Made by a program: the position numbers and the translations under genes
Source of the DNA: Pelotomaculum sp. UBA5255
GTDB lineage: Bacteria; Bacillota; Desulfotomaculia; Desulfotomaculales; Pelotomaculaceae
Direction: 5' to 3'
Assembly (NCBI GenBank): GCA_002408725.1
Contig: DHTR01000016.1
Coordinates: 1 to 14,402, forward strand
Length of the DNA: 14,402 nucleotides
The notes under the pieces: generated by a model
What the model was told of the DNA's origin: nothing
The model's input: only the letters and a program-made list of their open reading frames with translations
Databases searched by the model: none
Shown: positions 7,067 to 12,048 of the stretch, piece by piece
How the letters are laid out: each line of letters starts with the position of its first letter
Numbering within the stretch: the first letter of the stretch is position 1

Positions 7067-8143
7067 TTGAGAGAAGATAAAGCCGAAAAAACGTTGTTAC
7101 AAGTCCTGCGTACGGTTGCGCCGGGAACTCCGCTCCGAGAAGGGCTGGAGAATATTCTGAAGGCTAAGAACGGCGGGCTCATTATTATTGGGGACACGCC
7201 TGAAGTGATGGAAATCACCGAGGGCGGTTTTGTGATTAACGCCGAATTTGCGCCATCTAGTCTTTACGAGTTGGCAAAAATGGACGGGGCGATCATTCTC
7301 AGCAAGGACACCAAAAAGATCCTGGCTGCCAATACCCAGATGGTCCCGGGCCAGAACATCCCTTCCAGTGAAACCGGCATCCGCCACCGTACGGCCGAGC
7401 GGGTTGCCAGGCAAACGGGCAACCTGGCCATTGCCATTTCCCAGAGACGCGGTGTAATTACCATTTACAAGGGTACTTTGAAGTATGTGCTTAAAGACCT
7501 GGGTGTCATTTTGACCAAAGCCAACCAGGCTATTCAGACCCTGGAGAAATACCGTTCGGTTCTGGATAAGGTGCTTGTTGTGCTGAGCATTCTGGAGTTT
7601 GAGGAAGCGGCCACCCTCTACGATGTGACCAAAGTCATCCAGCGGGTGGAAATGGTTTTGCGGGTGGTCAAGGAGATTGAGCGCTACATCAGCGAGCTCG
7701 GGGTGGAGGGACGGCTGATTACCATGCAGCTGGAGGAACTCCTTGCCAATGTTGAAGAAGAAGGCCTGCTGGTGATCCAGGACTACGCCACTACCCTTGG
7801 GGAGAAGTCGCCGGCTACGATCCTCGAGGTGATTGGAAGCTGGCCCGCCGAGGATTTCCTGGATCTATCCCTGATTGCCCGGGCGCTGGGCTTTCCCGGC
7901 AGCGCCAGCATCCTGGATCAGCATGTTCACCCGCGGGGATACCGTATCCTGGAAAAGATCCCCAGGCTGCCCCTGCCGGTTATTGATAACCTCGTCAATA
8001 CCTTTGGCTCCCTTTATAAGATTCTGTTAGCGTCAATCGCGGAGCTGGACGAGGTGGAAGGTATCGGCGAGGTCCGGGCCCGCTCCATCAAGTATGGACT
8101 CAACCGCTACCGCGAGCAATTGCTGCAGGAAAGGCACGGGTAG
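7067..8143 (+). CDS. disA: DisA, DNA-integrity-scanning diadenylate cyclase
   Basis: This 358-residue protein makes c-di-AMP from two ATP and stops when it meets branched DNA, so linking genome damage to signalling. The cyclase (DAC) domain is N-terminal with the diagnostic DGA (73-75) and GIRHRTAER (104-112) motifs. A helical spine follows, then a helix-hairpin-helix DNA-binding end (about 320-350, DEVEGIGEVRARSI). I choose TTG 7067 because GAGGTG (7051-7056) lies 10 bases upstream and the product then aligns with family N-termini. Another TTG at 7049 overlaps the radA stop but lacks a well-placed ribosome site. The GAGGTG includes the last base or two of the radA end, which suggests translational coupling. 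Confidence 0.96.
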   Translation: MREDKAEKTLLQVLRTVAPGTPLREGLENILKAKNGGLIIIGDTPEVMEITEGGFVINAEFAPSSLYELAKMDGAIILSKDTKKILAANTQMVPGQNIPSSETGIRHRTAERVARQTGNLAIAISQRRGVITIYKGTLKYVLKDLGVILTKANQAIQTLEKYRSVLDKVLVVLSILEFEEAATLYDVTKVIQRVEMVLRVVKEIERYISELGVEGRLITMQLEELLANVEEEGLLVIQDYATTLGEKSPATILEVIGSWPAEDFLDLSLIARALGFPGSASILDQHVHPRGYRILEKIPRLPLPVIDNLVNTFGSLYKILLASIAELDEVEGIGEVRARSIKYGLNRYREQLLQERHG

Positions 8144-8227
8144 AAATGAGCAAACAAAAAACAGGTAATAGGCAATTTTGCCAGAGTTTACAAGGGTTAC
8201 AAAAAGAAAAAGTTTCACAAAAGATCA

Positions 8228-8256
8228 TTGACACTAGCTTTACGCTATGCTAAAAT
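8228..8256 (+). promoter_or_regulatory. carD promoter P1 (upstream)
   Basis: A perfect TTGACA (8228-8233), exactly 17 bp, then TAAAAT (8251-8256). It is near-consensus for sigma-A and lies 39 bp upstream of an equally good second promoter, so carD should be strongly and constitutively expressed. Confidence 0.85.
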
Positions 8257-8266
8257 TATAGTTTAT

Positions 8267-8295
8267 TTGACAGGGCCGACCCTTTGTGCTATACT
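8267..8295 (+). promoter_or_regulatory. carD promoter P2 (proximal)
   Basis: A second perfect TTGACA (8267-8272), again exactly 17 bp, then TATACT (8290-8295). The predicted start near 8302 gives a leader of about 29 nucleotides and rules out translation starts further upstream. Confidence 0.85.
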
Positions 8296-8330
8296 TTATA
8301 CGTGGTAATTATTCAAAGGAGGGTACGGCA

Positions 8331-8807
8331 TTGTTTAAAATAGGAGATAAAGTGGTGTACCCGATGCACGGAGCGGGCGTTATCGAAGCCATCGAGGAAA
8401 AGGAAGTCCTTGGGGAAAGGCGGCAGTATTATATATTGCGTCTTCCCGTGGGTGATATGAAAGTTATGATCCCCATTAGTAATGGCGCAGGTGTTGGCCT
8501 GAGAGAAGTAATCGACTCCGAAGGCGTGAATCGGGTTTTTTGTATTCTGCGTCAGCAGTCCTCTGAGATGTCTCCAAACTGGAACCGCAGGTATCGTGCC
8601 AACCTGGAAAAAATCAAAAGCGGTAATGTCTACGAGGTTGCTGAAGTGGTGCGCAACTTAATGAAGCGGGATCGGGAAAAGGGTCTTTCCTCGGGAGAAA
8701 GAAAAATGCTGGAAAACGCAAGGCAGATCCTTATTAGCGAACTGGTTCTGGCCACCGAATTAGAGGAAGAAAAGGCGCAGTCAATGCTGGACGGGGCTTT
8801 CGCTTAA
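8331..8807 (+). CDS. carD: CarD/CdnL-family RNA polymerase-binding regulator
   Basis: This 158-residue protein has the CarD/CdnL architecture: an N-terminal Tudor-like RNA-polymerase beta-subunit interaction domain (about 1-60, FKIGDKVVYPMHGAGVIEAIE) and a helical C-terminal DNA-binding domain containing the conserved tryptophan (W84, SPNWNRRYRAN) that wedges into the promoter fork. The family stabilises open promoter complexes, often at rRNA and housekeeping promoters. The start is TTG 8331 because AAAGGAGGG (8315-8323) lies 7 bases upstream and both promoters end before it; upstream in-frame codons would fall inside promoter P2. It is monocistronic, with two promoters before it and a strong terminator after. 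Its targets cannot be read from this sequence. Confidence 0.94.
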   Translation: MFKIGDKVVYPMHGAGVIEAIEEKEVLGERRQYYILRLPVGDMKVMIPISNGAGVGLREVIDSEGVNRVFCILRQQSSEMSPNWNRRYRANLEKIKSGNVYEVAEVVRNLMKRDREKGLSSGERKMLENARQILISELVLATELEEEKAQSMLDGAFA

Positions 8808-8810
8808 GAG

Positions 8811-8840
8811 CGTCAGGAAAACCTGACGTTTTTATTTTTT
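8811..8840 (+). terminator. Terminator of carD
   Basis: CGTCAGG (8811-8817), loop AAAA, CCTGACG (8822-8828), then TTTTTATTTTTT. A textbook rho-independent terminator starting three bases after the carD stop codon. Confidence 0.95.
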
Positions 8841-8867
8841 CACCTCCCAAAAACCGCTATATTTTTC

Positions 8868-8897
8868 TTGATGTTAACTTTATAAAACAAATATAAT
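8868..8897 (+). promoter_or_regulatory. Probable promoter of yacL-ispD-ispF
   Basis: TTGATG (8868-8873), 18 bp, then TATAAT (8892-8897). A second perfect TATAAT at 8922-8927 lacks a well-spaced -35 box, so it may be an alternative start or chance in this AT-rich leader. The carD terminator just upstream makes a new promoter here necessary. Confidence 0.55.
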
Positions 8898-8958
8898 AGA
8901 GTTACATTATTTTGTGAAAAATATAATGGACTAATAAATATTGAAAGGAGGTGAAAAT

Positions 8959-10101
8959 ATGGTTAAGAAAATAGTCTATTTAGTTCTGCTGGTTGCATTT
9001 ACCGGTCTTGGGGCAGCTCTCGGCCTTTATTTAGTTAACAGCGGCCTGATTGCATTTGTGGTCAACCTGCCCTATCAATTCAAGCTAGGCTTAATCGGCC
9101 TTTTAACCCTGGTCGGCCTTGTGACAGGGATTTTGCTGGCTTCGCCGATCATGACGGGATCCGTGCGACTTACTGTTTTTATAGAGCAGTATCTTCAAAA
9201 AACACCGACCCAGGACCTGGTTATGGGTTCTGTCGGATTGATTGTCGGACTTATAATAGCTAATTTAATGGGTTCTATTCTTTCTTTTTTAGGTCCCATC
9301 GGGAAAATCCTGTGGGTTTTACTGACCCTGCTTCTGGCCTATCTCGGAATGAGCATCGGCATCAAGAAGAGGGAAGATTTGCTGGTGCTTTTTGCGAGTT
9401 TCCCCAAGTTTGGCAAGGATCGCGTGCCAAAGCTCGACGCTCGTGGCACCCAATATAAAATCCTGGATACCAGCGTGATCATTGACGGCCGGATTGCCGA
9501 CCTGTGCGAGAGTGGTTTCCTCGAGGGAATTATGCTTATCCCTGCTTTTATCCTGGATGAATTGCGTCATATTGCCGATTCCCCCGACCTGCTAAAAAGA
9601 AACCGGGGTCGGCGCGGTCTGGATATCCTCAACCAGATGCGCAAAGACATGGAGATCAAAGTTCAGATCTACGACAACAACCGCGGGCTGGAAGGTATTG
9701 CAGAGGTGGACGCTAAACTGGTCAAGCTTGCTCAGAAGTTAGGCGGGAAAATCATCACCAACGACTTTAACTTGAACAAGGTAGCCGAGCTGCACGGCGT
9801 TAAGGTCTTGAATATCAATGAATTAGCCAACGCAGTTAAGCCGGTGGTTCTGCCCGGCGAGGAAATGGTTGTTCAATTGGTCAAGGACGGGAAAGAAATC
9901 GGTCAGGGGGTGGCCTATCTGGACGACGGCACCATGATCGTGGTGGATAATGGAAAGCGCTATATGAACCAGACGATCCCCGTGCTGGTGACCAGTGTCC
10001 TCCAGACCGCCGCCGGGAGAATGATCTTTGCCAAGCCCAAGCATGAACGTCGTGGTGAGGCTGGACAGGCCTACCTGGGCGAGGTGAATATTATTGGTTA
10101 A
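8959..10101 (+). CDS. yacL: YacL-like membrane PIN-TRAM protein
   Basis: This 380-residue protein has four predicted membrane helices (about 4-26, 43-63, 87-112, 116-136), a cytoplasmic PIN nuclease-fold domain (about 165-290) and a TRAM RNA-binding domain (about 296-357). The PIN acidic residues are present: D170 and D176 in LDTSVIIDGRI, E201 in LDELRHIAD, D251 and D269, so ribonuclease activity is plausible. Its substrate is not known to me. Start ATG 8959 follows AAAGGAGGTG by a normal gap; a TTG at 8941 would lie inside that site. The stop overlaps a TTG that begins a copy of the ispD N-terminus. The last 100 bp are duplicated downstream with a 3-base insertion. Confidence 0.93.
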   Translation: MVKKIVYLVLLVAFTGLGAALGLYLVNSGLIAFVVNLPYQFKLGLIGLLTLVGLVTGILLASPIMTGSVRLTVFIEQYLQKTPTQDLVMGSVGLIVGLIIANLMGSILSFLGPIGKILWVLLTLLLAYLGMSIGIKKREDLLVLFASFPKFGKDRVPKLDARGTQYKILDTSVIIDGRIADLCESGFLEGIMLIPAFILDELRHIADSPDLLKRNRGRRGLDILNQMRKDMEIKVQIYDNNRGLEGIAEVDAKLVKLAQKLGGKIITNDFNLNKVAELHGVKVLNINELANAVKPVVLPGEEMVVQLVKDGKEIGQGVAYLDDGTMIVVDNGKRYMNQTIPVLVTSVLQTAAGRMIFAKPKHERRGEAGQAYLGEVNIIG

Positions 10102-10119
10102 GGTTGCGGCTGTCGTTCC
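10002..10119 (+). repeat. Direct repeat copy 1: yacL tail plus first ispD codons
   Basis: This 118-bp segment holds the active 3' end of yacL and the first nine codons or so of ispD (MVKVAAVVP). It recurs at 10219-10339 with 12 substitutions and one 3-base in-frame insertion, about 90% identity by eye. It stops abruptly at a REP-like element. Confidence 0.95.
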
Positions 10120-10321
10120 GGAGTGTCAAAGGAGTGTCAAGGGGACGGGGTTGTTGACACAAAAGTGGGATACGGCTGTGGGTGCAGGTTGTCAAGAGAA
10201 CCGTCCCCCTGTCACCCCCCAGACCGCCGCCGGGAGAATGATTTTTGCCAAGCTCAAGTGTGAGCGGCGCGGCGAGGCTGGACAGGACTTTCTGGGCTTT
10301 GAGGTGAATATTATTGGTTAA
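10094..10321 (+). CDS. Chimeric mini-ORF bridging yacL and ispD
   Basis: A 75-codon open frame starts at TTG 10094 with the same GAGGTG site and 7-base gap as the true ispD start. It encodes an IspD-like N-terminus (MVKVAAVVP), then crosses the REP-like element without a stop, then runs in frame through the second copy of the yacL tail (QTAAGRMIFAKLKCERRG ...). Its start overlaps the yacL stop and its stop overlaps the ispD start, each by the eight bases TTGGTTAA. A functional peptide is unlikely. It may act as a relay that keeps ribosomes moving from yacL to ispD. The alternative is a fortuitous open frame in rearranged DNA. Confidence 0.35.
   Translation: MVKVAAVVPECQRSVKGTGLLTQKWDTAVGAGCQENRPPVTPQTAAGRMIFAKLKCERRGEAGQDFLGFEVNIIG
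10134..10215 (+). repeat. REP-like element A (paired inverted units)
   Basis: The 82-bp element opens with GTGTCAAGGGGACGG and ends with CCGTCCCCCTGTCAC, near-perfect terminal inverted repeats. The left unit folds on itself (GTGTCAA 10134-10140 with TTGACAC 10154-10160). The right unit, read on the minus strand, is GTGACAGGGGGACGGTTC, of the type associated with REP-tyrosine transposases in clostridia (recalled, not searched). Just before it, GGAGTGTCAAA is tandemly doubled (10120-10141). It separates the two yacL-tail copies. No transposase is in the window. Confidence 0.8.
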
Positions 10322-10339
10322 GGTCGCGGCTGTCGTTCC
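10219..10339 (+). repeat. Direct repeat copy 2: detached yacL tail plus ispD start
   Basis: This 121-bp second copy carries a yacL C-terminus detached from its gene, with the stop at 10319-10321, and runs into the intact ispD. Six of its 12 differences from copy 1 are silent in the yacL or ispD frames, and the indel is three bases. That is more like divergence under coding selection than decay. Confidence 0.95.
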
Positions 10340-11024
10340 TGCTGCCGGTTCCGGCAGCAGGATGGGAATGCAGGTCCCAAAACAATTTCTCCTCCTGGCC
10401 GGCATTCCTTTGCTGGGGCATGCGCTGAAAGCGCTGGAGGCCAGCCGACTGGTTCAAAGCATCGTCCTTGTGGCCGGTCCGGGGGAGGAAGAATACTGCC
10501 GGAATGCCGTTGTTGAAAGACTGGGGATCAGGAAAACAGCAGCAATAGTGACGGGGGGAAGAGAACGCCAGGATTCCGTTTACAGCGGTATCTTGGCGCT
10601 TTCGCCGGAAACAGACCTGGTCGTGATTCACGACGGAGCCCGCCCCCTGCTGAGCCCCGAAGGGCTTCTGGCGGTTGTAGAAGCAGCCGCCCACTATGGC
10701 GCCGCGACACTGGCGGTACCGGTCAAGGACACTGTCAAAATGGCCGCTGAGGACGGCTTTGTATCTAAAACCCTGCCGAGGGGGCGCCTCTGGCTGACCC
10801 AGACCCCCCAGGCCTTTCGCCGTGACGTAATCCTCCAGGCGCACCGGGCGGCACGCCAGGCAAATTACCTTGGCACCGATGATGCCGGGCTTGTGGAGCG
10901 GCTGGGGCTCCCGGTAAAGATCGTGCCGGGGTCTTACCGCAACATCAAAGTTACCACGCCGGAGGATTTGATTATTGCCTCGGCCCTGATCGAGGCCGGG
11001 CAGGTGGGAGGCGGCCAGTTGTGA
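10314..11024 (+). CDS. ispD: IspD, MEP cytidylyltransferase
   Basis: This 236-residue enzyme joins CTP and 2-C-methyl-D-erythritol 4-phosphate to give CDP-ME in the non-mevalonate isoprenoid pathway. The CTP-binding loop PAAGSGSRMG (9-18) with K23 is followed by GGRERQDSVYSG, the metal-site motif IHDGARP (105-111), TPQAFRRD and the substrate-site stretch NIKVTTPEDL (210-219). Length is typical. TTG 10314 is the start: GAGGTG (10301-10306) sits 7 bases upstream and the family begins VAAVxPAAG. The start overlaps the stop of the detached yacL tail, and the stop overlaps ispF by four bases. Scraps of a second ispD lie upstream (10094-10119) and possibly downstream (11778-11853). Confidence 0.96.
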   Translation: MVKVAAVVPAAGSGSRMGMQVPKQFLLLAGIPLLGHALKALEASRLVQSIVLVAGPGEEEYCRNAVVERLGIRKTAAIVTGGRERQDSVYSGILALSPETDLVVIHDGARPLLSPEGLLAVVEAAAHYGAATLAVPVKDTVKMAAEDGFVSKTLPRGRLWLTQTPQAFRRDVILQAHRAARQANYLGTDDAGLVERLGLPVKIVPGSYRNIKVTTPEDLIIASALIEAGQVGGGQL

Positions 11025-11515
11025 GAGTGGGACTTGGCTATGACGTGCACAGGCTGGTTGAAGGGAGGGCCCTTGTCCTGGGCGGTGTAAACATCCCTTA
11101 TCAAAAAGGGCTTTTAGGGCATTCCGACGCAGATGTGCTGACGCACGCTATCATGGACTCTCTCCTGGGCGCTGCTGGAGCGGGAGACATCGGGCGGCAC
11201 TTTCCGGACAGCGATCCGTGCTATAAAGGAATCAGCAGCCTTGTCCTGCTCTCCCGGGTGCGGGAGATCCTGGCCCAAAAAGGTTTTGAGGTCGGGAATA
11301 TCGACGCTGTTATCCTGGCCCAGGCGCCCAGGCTGGCGCCCTTCCTGGAAGAGATGAAAACCAGGGTGGCTGAAGCGCTGCGTATAGGCCCTGCACAGGT
11401 CAATGTAAAGGCCACGACCACCGAGGGGCTCGGTTTTACGGGAGCGGGCGAAGGAATTGCCGCCTACGCGACATCCTTGATCCTAGCAGGGGTGTCAGGG
11501 GGACGGGGTTGTTGA
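11021..11515 (+). CDS. ispF: IspF, MECDP synthase
   Basis: This 164-residue enzyme cyclises CDP-ME 2-phosphate to 2-C-methyl-D-erythritol 2,4-cyclodiphosphate, releasing CMP, two steps after IspD. Zinc ligands D8 and H10 (GYDVHRL) and H42 are visible, with GHSDADVLTH (33-42), DIGRHFPD (56-63) and the C-terminal EGLGFTGAGEG motif. GTG 11021 overlaps the ispD stop (GTGA), giving translational coupling. The family core ends near SLIL; the last residues (about VSGGRGC) and the stop codon are supplied by REP-like element B, which starts at 11492. The core is complete, so activity should survive. IspE, which acts between IspD and IspF, is not in the window. Confidence 0.95.
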   Translation: MRVGLGYDVHRLVEGRALVLGGVNIPYQKGLLGHSDADVLTHAIMDSLLGAAGAGDIGRHFPDSDPCYKGISSLVLLSRVREILAQKGFEVGNIDAVILAQAPRLAPFLEEMKTRVAEALRIGPAQVNVKATTTEGLGFTGAGEGIAAYATSLILAGVSGGRGC

Positions 11516-11584
11516 CAACAAATCCTAACAGGACGTGGGAAGCGCTGTGGATGCGGGGTATCAAGAGAACCGTTCCCTTGTCAG
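11492..11584 (+). repeat. REP-like element B at the ispF 3' end
   Basis: Same family and orientation as element A. It begins GTGTCAGGGGGACGGGGTTG, has the inner TTGACA, a diverged middle (ACGTGGGAAGCGCTGTGGATGC compares with the middle of A with gaps), then TCAAGAGAACCGTTCCCTTGTCA. Its left half is translated as the IspF C-terminus and contains the ispF stop at 11513-11515. Confidence 0.8.
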
Positions 11585-11670
11585 TCATCAACCCCAACCG
11601 GCGCAGGGTGCTCCGCTCTCCTGAAAGTTGGTTCCCTTGTCACACCTTTTTCATCAACCCCCTTGTCACC
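11572..11670 (+). repeat. Degenerate REP-like fragments in tandem
   Basis: GTTCCCTTGTCA occurs exactly at 11572-11583 and 11631-11642, and TCATCAACCCC exactly at 11585-11595 and 11651-11661. CCCCTTGTCACC at 11659-11670 repeats the unit end again. These look like decayed right-hand units of the same family. No credible gene lies in the gap from 11516 to 12048. Confidence 0.6.
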
Positions 11671-11681
11671 CTCCCCGATGG

Positions 11682-11744
11682 TTGTCATCCTGAGCGCTAG
11701 CAAAGGATCCGGGAAAGATTCTTCGCTAACGCTCAGAATGACAA
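11682..11744. repeat. 63-bp palindromic repeat (MITE-like)
   Basis: Two 28-base arms pair at 24 positions around the 7-base loop CGGGAAA. The ends are TTGTCATCCTGAGCG and CGCTCAGAATGACAA. This end motif, TGTCAT-CTGAGCG, is familiar as a dispersed intergenic palindrome in many bacterial genomes (recalled, not searched). It is unrelated in sequence to the GGGGACGG elements beside it. Confidence 0.8.
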
Positions 11745-11777
11745 TTTGTTGTTACAGTTACTCAGATTTATACTACA

Positions 11778-11853
11778 CTGTTCGGTTTTGAAAGAACCTG
11801 AAGTGTGAATTCATGAGGATCTTATTATTGTGTCGGCCCTGCCCGGTGCCGAG
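11778..11853 (+). pseudogene. Decayed 3' end of a second ispD
   Basis: Bases 11815-11841 match 23 of 27 bases of the intact ispD end (10962-10988), and the peptide HEDLIIVSAL parallels PEDLIIASAL of the intact gene. Upstream, allowing two one-base deletions, FGFExNLK resembles the family pattern G-S-x-x-N-I-K that precedes PEDL. The remnant stops at REP-like element C. The match is short and found by eye, so chance similarity is not fully excluded. If real, it is the 3' scrap of an older ispD whose 5' scrap lies at 10094-10119. Confidence 0.5.
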
Positions 11854-11882
11854 GGTGTCAACAACCCCGTCCCCTTGACACC
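11854..11882 (-). repeat. REP-like element C (single inverted unit)
   Basis: GGTGTCAA (11854-11861) pairs perfectly with TTGACACC (11875-11882) around a 13-base loop. Read on the minus strand its inner 27 bases are identical to the left unit of element A at 10134-10160. It lies 29 bp before the -35 box of the gltX promoter. Confidence 0.85.
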
Positions 11883-11911
11883 TTGCGGGGTGTGTCGGCG
11901 GGTAAAAAGGT

Positions 11912-11940
11912 TTGCTGCATGATCTGTGAAGTGTTATAAT
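11912..11940 (+). promoter_or_regulatory. Promoter of gltX(-cysS)
   Basis: TTGCTG (11912-11917), 17 bp, then a perfect TATAAT (11935-11940). It is the only good promoter in the 533-bp gap after ispF and gives a leader of about 100 bases before gltX. The -35 box is weak beyond TTG. Confidence 0.6.
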
Positions 11941-12003
11941 AATCTACATAAATAGTGGAAATCTGCGCCATTCGTGCCGTTCTCCGGTGCGGCCGCGCGG
12001 TTG

Positions 12004-12030
12004 CCCGTCCCGGAACGGTCCGGGAATGGG
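12004..12030 (+). other. Hairpin in the gltX leader
   Basis: CCCGGA (12009-12014) pairs with TCCGGG (12019-12024) around ACGG, and CCC/GGG extends the stem across an internal loop. It ends four bases before the gltX ribosome site. A second possible helix (GCCG/CGGC) lies upstream. It could modulate translation, but no known leader class is matched. Confidence 0.4.
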
Positions 12031-12048
12031 ATTAAGGAGGAGCTGTAT

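Noticed and set aside
8176..8187. GGCAATTTTGCC as a terminator of disA
   Set aside because: The stem is very short and no T run follows it; the segment is a minor palindrome upstream of the carD promoters.
8286..8330. Upstream start for CarD
   Set aside because: The codons lie within promoter P2, before its predicted transcription start, and an excellent AAAGGAGGG site serves TTG 8331.
11572..11670. Possible CRISPR-like direct repeats
   Set aside because: Only two copies of each 11-12 base word with irregular spacing, and they match the ends of the REP-like elements.
11509..11700. 63-codon plus-strand open frame after ispF
   Set aside because: It starts inside element B and runs through degenerate repeats into the palindrome, with no ribosome site and no recognisable protein.
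11974..12048. N-terminal extension of GltX by 25 residues
   Set aside because: The AAGGAGG site and family N-terminus point to TTG 12049; the extension is unconserved and would be translated through a leader hairpin.
11941..12048. T-box riboswitch ahead of gltX
   Set aside because: No antiterminator consensus (AGGGTGG-ACCGCG type), no specifier-loop layout and no terminator were found; the leader is also too short.
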